Positions 1 to 11,129 of a stretch of DNA of 64,000 nucleotides are shown here, one piece after another. This DNA comes from Serripes groenlandicus (taxonomy: Eukaryota; Mollusca; Bivalvia; Cardiida; Cardiidae). A program made the position numbers and the translations under genes. The DNA is taken from assembly GCA_031761405.1 (NCBI GenBank), contig JASEVX010000006.1, positions 26,607,097 to 26,671,096 of the forward strand, in the 5' to 3' direction. Under the pieces are notes generated by a model that had not been told where the DNA came from, ran no database searches, and saw only the letters and a list, made by a program, of their open reading frames with translations. Every line of letters starts with the position of its first letter. Positions within the stretch are counted from its first letter, which is position 1.

Positions 1-725
1 TTAGACGCCTGTGTTCAGACAGGCATGAAAGAGAACAAATCACGAAGACGATATTTCCAAGGGAACGGAACGTTACGACATAGCTCAAACCCGAAAAGGC
101 GGAAAGACCCAAACAGACATGAAACTATTAAATTAGCAAGAAGTTAACTTGGTGTGAACGAAACGAAAAAGCTCAACATCGAGTCAGATGGGAAGAACCA
201 GACAGCTAAATATTTAATCAGCAAGATCAAGGGAAGAGAACAGCTCAGACCAGAGTTAGATTGCGTGAAACAGATTCAAACTGAACCGGTCCTTCCTCTT
301 CAGTAACACTGTTTGTAATGCGTAAAACAAAAGATGCTTGAATAATTGACTATGGTCACCTAAGTATGTCACTGTAACTAATGAATTTAACAAAGGTAAA
401 TAAGGGAAGTTTCTTTTATGCAATCAGTTTTCATATCACAATTGAATTAACTTGCCCGAAGCATATACTCTGACATCCGTGGTTGAACGCGACTGACATC
501 ATATTGTTACTACTCACTCATAATGGCCTCTATCATCTTTCTCAGCAAACTGTTCCCCGTGCGCATATGACTATCTTTGTCTTACTCACTGTCACTGTGT
601 ACATCCCTCGTACTGTCGTTTGTTTATATATACATATATATATTTCTGCCACTCTCGATCTCTGTCCCTGTCTCTGTCTCTGTATGTCTGTCTGTATGTC
701 TATCATTCTCGCTTTCTCTCCTCCA
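1..725. other. No gene recognised
   Basis: I see no convincing exon, RNA gene or repeat here. Reading frames are short and interrupted. The pyrimidine-rich stretch from about 640 grades into the CT microsatellite that follows. Confidence 0.5.

Positions 726-822
<97 letters not shown>
726..822. repeat. (CT)n microsatellite
   Basis: An almost pure CT dinucleotide run of about 90 bases follows an imperfect pyrimidine stretch. It produces long serine/leucine or arginine/glutamate low-complexity frames on both strands, which are not genes. It directly abuts a decayed TTAA-MITE copy. Confidence 0.97.
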
Positions 823-823
<1 letters not shown>

Positions 824-1036
824 ACGCATGTTGACGCTTCTGCAGCGGACGACATTGGTAAACATTGTGACTAATGACACTTCTCATAATGAGCAATGTC
901 TCCTTTTGCAGAAGTGTTTTAGTTCTATTCAATTATCAAACTTGCTTTTATACTTTGTTTAGGGGTTTTCTATATTTTTTCTATTAGATGTTTTCAACTT
1001 CATCTGCTGCATGTTTCATTTTAAGTGGGAAATAGT
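822..1036 (+). mobile_element. Decayed TTAA-MITE copy
   Basis: The order of landmarks is that of the MITE family common after 20 kb: an AGACGC...TTCTGCAGCGGACGAC block, GTGACTAATG, GAGCAATGTCTCCTTTTGC, TTCTATTCAATTAT, and ATGTTTTCAACTTCATCTGCTGCATG with a degenerate GTGGGAAATAGTT end. The left terminal repeat is lost where the CT run begins. Confidence 0.75.
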
Positions 1037-1040
1037 TCAA

Positions 1041-1277
1041 ATGAGCCGTTCCATGAGAAAACCAACAGTGTGGACTGCGTAAAGTATCGAACTGGATCAT
1101 CTTAAGCATGCCGCACAGGGTAACCCGTACAGACAATTTTCGCATACTGTCGATTTTATGTTTCAGGAATCATGAGTCTATACCTCTATCCCCCTGATAT
1201 TGAATGTGTCGGCCGGCTGATCTGGGTCAATACATTACTCAGAGTCCATAATGTTGGTTTTCTCGTGGAACGGCTCA
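1041..1277. mobile_element. MITE with TGAGCCGTTCC terminal inverted repeats
   Basis: The left end TGAGCCGTTCCATGAGAAAA and the right end TTTTCTCGTGGAACGGCTCA are imperfect reverse complements over about 26 bases including the following CCAACA. The interior has no reading frame. A second family member lies at about 18757-18975. Class and target-site duplication are not determined. Confidence 0.8.
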
Positions 1278-1299
1278 AATGTCGAATCAGATAGTCAAC

Positions 1300-1970
1300 G
1301 AGCTGGTTATTACCTGTATAATTAACGGTTTCCACCCATACCCTTTCAAAATACGATCATGTTCTTGGAACTGTTAAAGAGGGAATGTCTCTACTGTGCA
1401 GTTACTAGCCAATTTGAATGATAAAAACGAGCTAGTCTTAAATATACCTTTTGCTGTCCCGCGTTTTGACTATCAGTGCAAGTGCAAAAGACGACAAACT
1501 GAATGTGTCAATCTATCAAGAAAGAAATTTTGAATTCTTAAAATCCAACAAAAGTCATGTGTTTACCCATAACAGATAAGTCATCTTAACTCATCACCTA
1601 CAACATACAATGTTAAAAGGGTATTATATATTACTATGATCAAAGTTTGAAAACCCTAGCACTTGAAAAAGAGGAACTTTAGCGCATTTGTTTTAAATGA
1701 CAAAGTCCAAATAACGTCAAAAAAATGAAAATGTGTATAAGACAAAGACAAACTGTATGTGCAAAATTAGAAGTCAATCTATCAAGAAAGAAATTTCCAG
1801 TTCTTAAAAACCCGAAAAGATTAGTCATCTAATCTCATCACCTACCATCACCTACAACATGCAATGTTAAAAGGGTATAAAATGTTACTATGATGAAAAT
1901 ATAAATCCTATTCTATGGCCCAAAAGTCCGCTTTATATACCAAAGTATTCATGTATAAAATGCGTTTTGT
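1300..1970. other. Non-coding; locally duplicated segment
   Basis: No gene is visible. A block around 1500-1630 (AATCTATCAAGAAAGAAATTT, then TCATCACCTAC, then CAATGTTAAAAGGGTAT) is repeated in diverged form around 1770-1890, indicating an old local duplication of roughly 100-120 bases. Confidence 0.6.
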
Positions 1971-1982
1971 TATATTTGTTTT

Positions 1983-2148
1983 GGTTTTACGCTGCTTTCA
2001 ACATTGTAACAGTTATATCACGACTACAGTTCACTTATTTATGATCTCGGGGGTAAATAAACCAGTATTAGACAAGGAAATGTGCTTTGCACAAGGACAC
2101 TCCACCATAACCGTCGTGCTGCGACTGGTAACCGAACCCAAAACTTAA
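1983..2148 (-). mobile_element. tRNA-derived SINE fragment
   Basis: On the minus strand this reads as a box B-like GGTTCGGTTACC-type segment, then GGTTATGGTGGAGTGTCCTTG, ACTGGTTTATTTACCC, and a GTGATATAACTG...TTGAAAGCAGCGTAAAAC tail. It is the same SINE family as the copy at about 33806-34010. The 5' half of the tRNA head is missing. Confidence 0.7.
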
Positions 2149-2149
2149 A

Positions 2150-2600
2150 GAATGTGTAGGAAATGTTTGAAATAAATCTAGCAAAAAAAGAAGTAACTAT
2201 GTCTTCTTCTCCAGTTCCGTAAATATCCACAGAATGTCATGTTTTCACCCCACAGAAAGGTAACACTCAACATCTACAAGAGTTAATGTGGTGAAAGTGG
2301 TGAATGTGGTATTATATTAGCCGTAACTATGACACAAGTTTGAAAGCAATACTATTACTTGTACTTTTTGAGAAAATAAAAATACATACATTATACAGTG
2401 TTGCTGTCGAAATATAGTTTTGCGTATAATTGAATTGATTTAATACAAAGGAAGACGACTATAGAAACATATAGAAGAAATAAAAGAGAGTATACACATG
2501 GTCAATAATTTCTTTTTATTCTTTATATCAAACTACACGTTAACAAAGTTCCCGAAACAACACTATTACCACCCCTGTCGGCCATTTTGATAAGTATATT
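2150..2600. other. No gene recognised
   Basis: AT-rich sequence between the SINE fragment and the 3' remnant of the retrotransposon. I found no second long terminal repeat here by eye. Confidence 0.4.
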
Positions 2601-2602
2601 TC

Positions 2603-2878
2603 CTATACGTTGAAAAGAGAAAGACCAAATAAAATATAATTAACCCTTTCACTGCCGAATTTCCCAATGTCGACTCTTCCATGTTGACAATTGGACCACT
2701 CCATTTCTCGACCAACACAAGCGACCGCTCTTAAATTCCTACTCTGACAGGGAATACAATTATTTATGTATTGATGCAGATCTTTAAATAGGTTAGGCAA
2801 AGAATACTTTGGTTTTAGTGTGTAAACACATCTATCAATACCGATATGACCATTCAAATCATGGTATTGACGAATCAC
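2603..2878 (-). pseudogene. Retrotransposon integrase zinc-binding fragment (Ty3/gypsy type)
   Basis: The minus-strand frame holds the HHCC integrase zinc finger: a HDLNGHIGIDRC stretch supplies the two histidines and NNCIPCQSRN supplies the two cysteines. This is the N-terminal domain of retroelement integrases. The catalytic DDE core that should follow is absent, because the frame runs into unrelated sequence and stops, so the element is 3' truncated. Order and strand agree with the gag, protease and RT remnants to the right. It is a fossil, not a working gene. Confidence 0.8.
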
Positions 2879-3099
2879 ATGTTGCCTTAGGTGTTCTGGT
2901 ATAAAAAGGCGTAACGACGGATCGTCATCTCCATTTGAGATATAATATAATATGTTTTACAGACATATATAATGCATATGGACAGTTTTACAGCCCATGT
3001 TTTGTTCTTACTGTTCCTTTATTTCCACGATGTTTTTGTCCTTATTTTGTTCCTCTATCATCTGAATATTTCCTGGTTTTGGCAAGGGTTGATCTACCA

Positions 3100-4325
3100 A
3101 ATCAACACCTGGCAATTTGGTAGTGGCAAACTTACGAGGGTTGAACTTATCTGAATTGATAACATTTACCGCCAAATAACGATCATCGATATCTATGTGG
3201 TCTGAGTCCGACGTACTAGTTTTCTGATCTCTCTGTTCGATTTCCATTTATTTTAATGGGTTTCTTGTTAAAAAATCAGACACAAAATTTTGACTACCGT
3301 TTATATATTTTATCTCACAAACATACCCCGTGATACGTAAGGCCCATTGCTGAATGCGTCTATTCCTAATATCCCCTTTTAACAAATATTGTAAGGGTTG
3401 ATGATCTATGTATTTTGTAACTTAACACTTATGAAGGAATTGGTGTAATTTTTCGCAAGCTATACACAACAGCATGCGCTTCTTTCTCTATGACAGAGTA
3501 TCTTTGCTGCGTGTTACTTAACTTATGTGACAGAACATAGATAGGTTCTTCTTTCCCAAACCCTTTTAGGGGGAATGAATCTTCCTCCGGATGCTCTTGC
3601 GTTAGACAGGCCGCTATTGTTGTATTGGAGGCATCAGTGTATAACTTTTAGAGTTTTGAAACATCAGGATACCCTAAAAAAGGAATAACAGTCAAACTAT
3701 CCTTCAAGTATTTGAATGCAGCTTCCTTCCTTTCACCCCAATGGAATTTCTGAAATTGTCTAGTTAGAGCAATCAAAGGGTAGGCAATTCCCTAAATATT
3801 TGGTATTAATTTTCTATACCATCCTATACAGCCCAGATATGACCTGACTTGCTTTATTGTCTGAGGCGGTCCTATTTCTTTGATGGCAGCCACTTTCTCT
3901 GGATCTGCAGCAATACCATCTTTATTTACCAAAAAAGATGGGTACTAGTATTAGATTTCGTCGCGGACAAAATTGCATTCCTTCAATTTCATTTTCAAGT
4001 TATGTAGTCTAAGTCTTTCAAAGACCATTTATATGTGCTGTAAGTGTTGAGCAGGGGATTCCGAAACAATAGCTATGTCATCTAAATAGGGAAAAGCGAA
4101 GGATAAACCGGTCAAGACAGTATACATAAGTTCATGAAACAACGCGGGAGCATTTAACAGACCAAACGGCAGCATATTGAAGGCGTAAGTACCTACGTGA
4201 CATGTGAAAGTGGCCTTCTCTTTACTCTCCTCATCTAGTTTAACATTCTAATAACCGCTAAACAAGTCGAGAGTGGAATAAATCTTCCCATTTTGTAATA
4301 ACGCCAATATATCTTCAAGTATAGG
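3100..4325 (-). pseudogene. Decayed RT C-terminal, RNase H and linker region of the Ty3/gypsy element
   Basis: No long frame survives, but short minus-strand stretches match the expected order downstream of RT: a loop resembling the second half of RT, then near 3640-3440 an IHIDAS motif and an EKEAHAVV motif typical of retroelement RNase H. Many stops and frame changes separate them. I infer an old, inactive copy. The pieces are described only and are not joined. Confidence 0.65.
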
Positions 4326-4766
4326 CTAGGGGTACGAAAATTGCTTTGTGATCACGTTGAGCTTACGAAAATTTACACAGAAACGAGTTGAGCCGTCGGG
4401 CTTTCGTACCAGCAAAATGGGAAATACCCAAGGAGACCTTGACTTTTTAATAATGTTAGCGTCGAGCATTTCCATGACCGCATCCTCTACTCGTTTGCGA
4501 TCAATTAAGGGGCACCTGTATGGCTGACATTTAATGGGCGCATGTGAGCCGGTATCTATAGTCATTTTAACTGTGTCCGTCCCTGTCAAGTCTTTGTAAC
4601 TAGTGGCAAATAAGTCCTTTTTTTCTGATATTAAGTTCATAACTCGATCCTCATAGTCTCTTGCGCACCTATGATCAGAAAATGACAAATCTATATCATC
4701 CTGACAAGCAGCAATCACTCTTTTAACGGAGACAACAATGCGTACTAACAGGCTTTGCCATTGCAA
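4326..4766 (-). pseudogene. Ty3/gypsy reverse transcriptase N-terminal fragment
   Basis: The frame contains the typical start of a Ty3/gypsy RT: a polybasic CQPYRCP region, then the SRSPWVFPILLVRKPDGSTR and FCVNFRKLN motifs (fingers/palm motifs 1-2). It ends at a stop just before the catalytic YxDD region, which lies in the decayed stretch to the left. Reverse transcriptase copies element RNA into DNA in the retrotransposon life cycle; this copy is broken. Confidence 0.88.
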
Positions 4767-4996
4767 CTATACACCCACGGCGCAAACGTTCTCTTTTCTG
4801 AGTGTTATTTATCGACATAACTGGTAGTTTTTTAAAATTTGATTTTGAAACGGAGCTCAATGTCATTAAGCCCGGTTCATTTGAAACATAACGCAAATCT
4901 ACTCCCGAGATTTTGCATAAAACCTCCCTTTCAAGACCAAGAAATTTCTGTAACCTACAGTCAAGGGTATAACTAGTTAAAGGTTTAAGAATTAAT

Positions 4997-5209
4997 TTAT
5001 TGCGTTATCTGACACACAGGGGACATATGAACATCTTCCTGTAGTTTGACAAAAACATTAGTTATCCTCAACAAACCCAAATCAAAATAAATACGTGCCC
5101 CATTTTCTTTAAACCAGTCACAACCTAAAATTACCTTTCTATTCATATATTTTACCACTACAGAAGTATGTTTTAATAACATCCCGTTCACAATGAAGGA
5201 GATATTCAC
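4997..5209 (-). pseudogene. Retroelement aspartic protease fragment
   Basis: The minus-strand frame has VILGCDWFKENGARIYFD, the C-terminal half of a retropepsin-like domain (the ILGxDWL-type motif). The catalytic DTG/DSG segment is not intact in this frame. Its position between gag and RT is as expected for a Ty3/gypsy polyprotein. Confidence 0.7.
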
Positions 5210-5323
5210 ACATCCCTTCCCGACAACGCCTGACCATTGACCTATTGTAAATAAACAGATTTATTTTATCAATTTCGGCTTGATTTGGAGTCTGTATGTT
5301 GGCTTCTTCACATACAGACGGTT

Positions 5324-5920
5324 TTAGTTCCCCCGATGTTTTGCTTGACCATTGTTCAACGGACAGTTTCTCTGTGTTTGTCCGTATCTATTACACCTAA
5401 AACATTTATTTGGTCGGGAATAATCAACCTCCATTGGCGTAGGGCCATTGCTTACTTCTTCGGCGCCGCCCGTAGAGTTATTTACCCTCAAATTAAACCT
5501 ATTTAACAAATTTTGTTCTAACGTAGCGGTTTTAATGGCGTCTTGGAAATGTTGTGGGTTTTCCCTCAAAACGAGCATATTGATACTATGATGAGATAAT
5601 CCATCTACAAAGAATCCAATCAATTGCTGGTCAACTACCGATTGGTCTAGGACAGCTTCTGCGCCCAGATTTAGGAGGCGCTCCGCAAATATGTGTACGT
5701 TTTTCCCCCTAGCCTGTTTTATTCTTGATAGCAACGTTAATGCATGTGTTGCATCGGATACTAACGCGAAACGGGAGCTCAGCTCTTGTCGTAGCTGTTG
5801 CCATTTGCATGCAGGGTGTGTATTTAAATATCTTTGGAGAAAATCAGCTACTAAATCTGACGACGTTTGAAGTGCGATTAATCGTTTTTGTTCCTCAGGT
5901 ACACCGTGTAAGGAATGCAT
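5324..5920 (-). pseudogene. Gag-like protein with CCHC-type knuckle (Ty3/gypsy)
   Basis: This 198-codon minus-strand frame shows a capsid-like helical region, including RLIALQTSSDLVADFL and ARGKNVHIFAERLL, and near its C-terminus a retroviral zinc knuckle CFRCNRYGQTQRNCP. The histidine of the canonical CX2CX4HX4C is replaced: the spacing is CX2C then X8 C with no histidine, so metal binding may be lost. The methionine at the start is not the real start. Gag-like coding continues upstream to about 6837 in another frame, interrupted by stops and by a 259-bp duplication. Confidence 0.8.
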
Positions 5921-6422
5921 ATAGATCTATCGCCTTAACCCAACCATGAAACTGTCTGGTATCGCCATTGTACATAGGTACAACTTATGCTACCCCTTGA
6001 GCTTGAAAAGCATCTTTTAATGCACCTATTTTTAAAACGGTCAGTATCCCCCTAAATCAGTTCTAGTGGCCATATTTTGCAAGTTTTTACCAACGCCAGC
6101 TGGGCTGCAACAAAGGGCTAACGGTACTCACTACTCAATGCGCTCGGCTTCCCGTCTAAACACCGTGTAAGGAATGCATATAGATCTATCGCCTTAACCC
6201 AACCATGAAACTGTCTGGTATCGCCATTGTACATAGGTACAACTTATGCTACCCCTTGAGCTTGAAAAGCATCTTTTAATGCACCTATTTTTAAAACGGT
6301 CAGTATCCCCCTAAATCAGTTCTAGTGGCCATATTTTGCAAGTTTTTACCAACGCCAGCTGGGCTGCAACAAAGGGCTAACGGTACTCACTACTCAATGC
6401 GCTCGGCTTCCCGTCTAAACAC
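5901..6422. repeat. Perfect 259-bp tandem duplication inside gag
   Basis: The segment beginning ACACCGTGTAAGGAATGCAT at 5901 is repeated from 6160 with period 259. I see no difference between units up to about 6422. Because 259 is not a multiple of three, the duplication also breaks the gag frame. The identity implies a recent event or an assembly error. Confidence 0.9.
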
Positions 6423-6837
6423 TTCGCTCCGACTTCTCCGACCCCGATTTCCTTTCTCTAAACTCTGGTGAATCTTCTGTTTTAAAATAGCCAGTCACTT
6501 ATGAATTCTACGTCTGGCCTTAGCAGCGGCGGCACTGCAGTCAGGTTGACTTCCCGATCCCGACCGGAGTTCACAAATTTCGGCTAAAGCGGACCCGTGT
6601 TATGACTGTCGAGTGGTGAGTCGGCAGATCACCTCTTCTGCTTCCGGCCTCACAAACAGTTCCGCCCAGACCAGCCCTACAAGATATTCGAAATCCGGTC
6701 GTTTTTCTACCGGAAGCTGGTTCACCTGTGTAACGTCCGAAACAGATGCACGATAAAACTCGTACAGCTTGACAAAAGAGAAGTGCTAATTGTTAGTATT
6801 TTCTACCTGGTTACACAAATTTAAAAGCCGGGACATA
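6160..6837 (-). pseudogene. Decayed 5' part of the gag region
   Basis: From a minus-strand ATG at 6837 a gag-like frame runs leftwards (MSRLLNLCNQVENTN, stop, then a longer acidic/hydrophobic stretch) with in-frame stops and shifts. Just outside, near 6870-6885, the minus strand reads TGGTGCCGAGTACAG, which resembles a tRNA primer-binding site, so the 5' LTR may lie immediately to the right. I could not find a matching 3' LTR. Confidence 0.5.
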
Positions 6838-7228
6838 ATGCCCAGTTCGTTGCTAATTTCTGTAAAATTATGCTGTACTCGGCACCATAAAAATATGTAG
6901 TATAACGCGGATTTCAATATATAATTATGTAGAGAAATAAGCGCAAAGTCAACATCAAATCGTATAGTGGTTAGTTTTATTTCAAAGAGTGTTCAAAGTA
7001 ATACATGTCAGATGGTATAGATAGTATTCTCGTTCTCTCCCCAACAGCGGCTCTGGGCCATCTTAAATACTATCTGATTTACATATTCATAACTCGCTTT
7101 ATTGACCTAGCTTCATATTGGAGAGGTCAACATTGTCAAACATGTATTCCTTATTATAAATCTGTTGTCAAAATTGTTTAAAGTCGTCTGCATATTGGAA
7201 AGAATTAAAAATTGGTTTTCTGATTTAG

Positions 7229-7750
7229 TTTGCAGCTCGGAACTACCGTTTCGTGATTTGGATGGACGCTTGTATCAGGTTTAGTAAATCGAACATTGAT
7301 GGCTTATTAACTAAAATCAAAACCCATGGCATTTTTACTGGTAGTAGCTTTGGATCAATTGCGATGATGACATTAAAAGAAACATTCGATTTCCTTAACG
7401 AACAACTCTGCTTGTATACTGGTACTCCAGAAATAGCTGCGAACTTTGTTGCCATCCGAGAAACAGATGTGGTGAGGGACTACATAATGAAGCCATGGGT
7501 GTCATGCGCGCTCATCAGGGGATGTTTAGTATCTAGCAAAGATGTGAACCAAGTTCTTCGTTGTAATCGGCCAGGCAGATACCATAACTGTCATAGATTT
7601 GACCAATCCGTCCTTGGTATTTTGATACACAGGCTGAACTATGCGAAATATCGTGACAACGTTGTGAATGGTCAATATTTCAGCTGTTGCCGCGACAGTG
7701 TGTCATTAAGTAAACCTAATGCGCAGGCAAGGAGTAAACGCCCCAAATAG
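7229..7750 (+). CDS. Terminal exon of a glycosyltransferase-like (DUF1647-like) protein
   Basis: After a plausible acceptor (TTTTCTGATTTAG at 7216-7228) 174 codons run open to a stop. I see the core FVIWMDACIRF, then TGSSFGSIAMM, ANFVAIRETDVVRDYIMKPW, a cysteine-bearing PWVSCALIRGC, and CHRFDQSVLGILIHRL. From family memory this order (WMDxSIRF, PWxxCAL, CHRxDQS) is that of invertebrate DUF1647-type proteins, which resemble type II membrane glycosyltransferases; the WMD and DQS acids would be donor/metal-site candidates. Earlier exons, with any signal anchor, are not found in the 5' flank, which is retrotransposon. It is either a 3' exon of a gene whose other exons lie left of the window, or an orphaned copy. 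An AATAAA lies at about 8001. Confidence 0.7.
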   Translation, partial: FAARNYRFVIWMDACIRFSKSNIDGLLTKIKTHGIFTGSSFGSIAMMTLKETFDFLNEQLCLYTGTPEIAANFVAIRETDVVRDYIMKPWVSCALIRGCLVSSKDVNQVLRCNRPGRYHNCHRFDQSVLGILIHRLNYAKYRDNVVNGQYFSCCRDSVSLSKPNAQARSKRPK

Positions 7751-8000
7751 TATCTTCTGTAGGGGTACTAATTATATAGGGCTAAATCTAACCATAACAG
7801 TTACAGTGTAATGTTATATCCCATATACTAATACGTTCTTTCATTTCTTAATTTCTTTAATATTCGGAATCAAACCTGTTAGATTTTCGCATATTTTTAC
7901 ATTTTATTTTACGCCTTTTATTTTACGCCTGAATTTACCTTGGTTTCTATCATTCAAAACAATGTCTATTTGTATTATTCTTCATCAAAGCTGTAAGAAT

Positions 8001-8006
8001 CAATAA
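8001..8006 (+). terminator. Possible polyadenylation signal
   Basis: AATAAA in ATCAATAAAATTGAC lies about 250 bases after the stop of the DUF1647-like exon, in the sense direction. It also sits at the edge of a palindromic repeat, so use is uncertain. Confidence 0.35.
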
Positions 8007-8025
8007 AATTGACATTATGTAACAG

Positions 8026-8264
8026 ATTTCTTGGTCTCCTCGCTTCAACTCATTTTATTCAAAGTATTCGAACAAATATATGACTTTGAAGTAGGGAATC
8101 AATCAATAATGCTTTTCTCTAGGGAATAAACATACGTAGGGAGGAAAAAACACGTTATTTTGGTATAGTTCGATAAAGAAAAGCATGATTGATTGATTCC
8201 CTACTTCAAAGTCATATATGTGTTCGAATACTTTGAATAAAATGAGTTGAAGCGACCAAGAAAT
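8026..8264. mobile_element. Long palindromic (foldback/MITE-like) element
   Basis: The left arm (about 8026-8118, from ATTTCTTGGTC) and right arm (about 8177-8264, ending GACCAAGAAAT) are near-perfect reverse complements of about 88-93 bases around a 58-base loop. No open frame is present. DNA or RNA would form a long hairpin. Confidence 0.85.
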
Positions 8265-8499
8265 ATGTGTCCACCCTTGTTAATATCTATGCATATTAGG
8301 TCATATCTATTTTTAGGGATCTATTTTAAGACGAGCAAGTCACTGTGTCTAGACTGCATGGATGTGTAAGCTATAAAACGTCGTTCTACATTTGTATGCC
8401 ACATTTAGACCTTCGCAGGTAAATATAAAATCACGAAAATTAAGGACATTGCTCGATTAACAATTACGTATTAAATACATAAAAAACATAAAATAAAAA

Positions 8500-8572
8500 G
8501 TTGTAATCCAGTACGACTCGAACTCAGGACCTTAGCATAACGAGTTCAACGCTGGTATGTCAGAAAATAGAC
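8500..8572 (-). other. tRNA-like sequence, probably SINE head or tRNA pseudogene
   Basis: On the minus strand GTTGAACTCGTTATGCTAAG followed by TCCTGAGTTCGAGTCGTACT resembles an anticodon arm and a box B/T-loop (GTTCGAGTC). Box A is not clear, and I could not form a clean acceptor stem by eye. Confidence 0.3.
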
Positions 8573-8699
8573 TTATAATCAAAACGGGCGAATATTTTCT
8601 ATGGATAATAGAACATTCCATGACGTTTCGTTATTGCTTACTGCTCGAATAGCATCTATACCTGAAAGTATGGTTATCATTTTTCTGAAAAGATATGTG

Positions 8700-9250
8700 A
8701 AGTTGCAGTGTGGTTTGACGCTGAGTGTTATGAAGCTAAGCGATTATACAAACAATACCTGAACGCGTTCAATGTAAATAAAACGTATGCAAATAAGTTT
8801 GAACTTTGTAAATTTAAAAAGATATATAAACAAGATGAAAAAAAAAACCATGGAAATAATTGATTTAAAGAAACGCAAGCCTTGAGAATTCTGGAAGCAT
8901 TTTAGCAAAAATAAAAGTGCGTTTGCACCTGATATTCATATTAACATTTTTAATAGCATTTCTCAGATGTCTACAGTGATATACACACTGCGCTTATAGA
9001 TCATGTTGAATCTTTTATTGAGGACGCATATTTCAATATCGAGACTCCTACATACTCTGAGTTAAATATAGCTATTACTTATAATGAAGTCGCAATACGG
9101 CATCTTGCTCTAATGAATATTTTCTTGAATCCGACGATATTTTAACTGGACATCTAACAGATCTTTTTAATGTAATATTCCATGCAGGTTATTTTCCACA
9201 ACAATTGTCGGAGGGTTACAATATTCCCGTATTTAAATCAAAGCGCTGAA
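8700..9250 (+). pseudogene. Non-LTR retrotransposon (LINE) ORF2 fragment, 5' of RT
   Basis: Several short frames in sequence order recall the linker and RT entry of LINE ORF2. They include WFDAECYEAKRLYKQYL (tryptophan/cysteine motif between endonuclease and RT) and, further on, a segment around 9000-9235 resembling the NEV...LFN.IF..G..P pattern before RT motif 1. Stops and shifts interrupt it. A second piece with RT motif A lies at about 11130-11405, so the element was probably split or eroded. Confidence 0.6.
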
Positions 9251-10400
9251 AGCGCTGATGGTATAGGGGCATATGTAAGTTGAAAATATATGGCATAGTT
9301 AATATGGACAAAAAAACAATAAATCATCGACCTTTCAACAAACCAAACCAAATATTTTTGAAACAACACAGATTGCCTGCCAATAATCAATACCTCATCT
9401 ATCAAAGTGTGATCCTTATCTTGTATATACAAAATAAATCACGAAGGACTAAGATTGAAAAAAAACTGAGCAGCGACCCTTAATTAAAAAAATTCCAGTT
9501 CAGAAAACATTAAAGATCAACAATGTATATTTGAATCATGCTCATAAATGAAAGTCAATCGAAAGCATGCTAGAGTTATGTTTCATGTGCACTGCAAACA
9601 AACCGTAACGGACAAAAGGACGGATGGATGAACAGACAGTCAGTCGCTCCGGACAAAGTACAAAGCTTGGGGAAGCACTCATTAACGAACAAGAGCATTT
9701 CACGGAACGCATGTGTTGTACGCGAAAGTCATATTATAAGTGAGAACATAGAAAGAAAAAATATACACACTCCAAACACAGCATGCTAAAGTGTTGGTAA
9801 TCGTGCACTGCACAGATGTTGGTTATAAGTTACCTACAAACCAAGTTTTAAATGGATACAATGGAAATTGCTGAACTAAATAAGGAAACATGAAGATTAC
9901 TAAAATAAGCAGACCAGAGATATGTACCTAGTATTTTGCCGTTCTCCTGATCACACGTTATAAGTCACTCTCTTACACTATCGGTTTATTACATTTACCT
10001 CTGTCACAGGCTCGAGCTACTTTCGGGTTTCACGTGACTTTTTATATAGGTGACCCACATAACAGATGTATTAATCTTTAAATTTGTAAAACTACTGAAA
10101 AGTAGTCCGTATCTTTTTGCTAAATAAATACTTTGTTTTTGATTAGCAAAGTTAGAAAAAGATCCTGTCACAAGTGTAAAAGGTTAGTGCTTACATCAGT
10201 GACAACTAAAACAATTAAAATACAGTTATCATGTTTCGTCAAGAATTTTGACATTGAGCCTGTTGCAGAGATGATAGTGAGTTCGAAATGAATCTGCCAA
10301 ACAGAAACAACGATTTGACCAATAAATGCAAACCATGACGGACGGACGAATGCACATTTAGGCAGGCAGCCGGCCGGACGCCGGATAATGCCTCCAAGCG
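9250..10400. other. No gene recognised
   Basis: AT-rich DNA between the two LINE pieces. A short GGACGGATGGATGAACAGACAG run near 9620 is simple-repeat-like. I see nothing else I can name. Confidence 0.45.
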
Positions 10401-10410
10401 TTACATACAG

Positions 10411-10720
10411 TGATTGATTGATTGATTGATTTAGGTTTAACGCCGTTTTCAATAATGTTTCAGTCATATCACGGCGGCCAGTTCACCTATTCATATGTTT
10501 CCTGGTTTTCTCACACCAGTACTTTACACAACATACTTTCCAAGTAACTGGCTGCTTTTCCACATATACTGTTAGCCCATTGGTGAAAGACGAATGACGC
10601 TTGTCACAGTGACTTTTGTCAAACATCGGAAAGAATGTTGGCCGAGCTGGGGTTCGAACTTACAACCCCTGGATTGACGGCCTGCGTCGCTACCGACTGA
10701 GCTACAGGGCCTCGGCACAG
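10411..10720 (-). mobile_element. Full-length tRNA-derived SINE
   Basis: The minus strand starts with a tRNA-like head: GCCCTGTAGCTCAGTCGGTAGCG as box A, and GGGTTGTAAGTTCGAACCCC as the T arm with box B. A body follows (CCAACATTCTTTCCGATGTTTG, ACTGGTGTGAGAAAACCAGG) and a tail GTGATATGACTGAAACATTATTGAAAACGGCGTTAAAC before an (AATC)n run. Such SINEs are transcribed by Pol III and copied by a LINE. A related copy is at 59357. Confidence 0.88.
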
Positions 10721-11129
10721 GCAGCGACAACTCATAAAGTATTGATTACAGAAGACTGGTTATATACGTCAAATTACGTCTGTGTTTAGGAAAGGGTTAA
10801 CATGTTATGGTATTTGTAATGTATTTGCAGTTGAATTGAATCTCCGAAAAGGGCCCGTACAAGGTTTATTGACAAAAACCTATTTAGACTACATTTCTAG
10901 TTTATTTGATAACTAGGACTAGGTTACATGTCGAAGTGTGTATGTTGACATTAACTAACAACTATGACATTGAGGTCTATCATATGTCAGAGTGTGTTTC
11001 ACTCATTGGAACTATTTTTCCTCATTAATTAATGCAAGCGGATTGTTGTTCGTGATTCGGTCGAACCAATGAAATCGCTGTAAAAGTAGATTGTAACCAA
11101 TAAGAACTTGGATTTTCGCGGAGGAAAAC

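Noticed and set aside
542..962. Long serine/leucine and arginine/glutamate frames
   Set aside because: They are translations of the (CT)n run and a decayed MITE.
2039..2230. 63-codon minus-strand frame
   Set aside because: It lies in a SINE fragment.
7243..7455. 70-codon minus-strand frame
   Set aside because: Antisense shadow of the DUF1647-like exon, which has the recognisable motifs.
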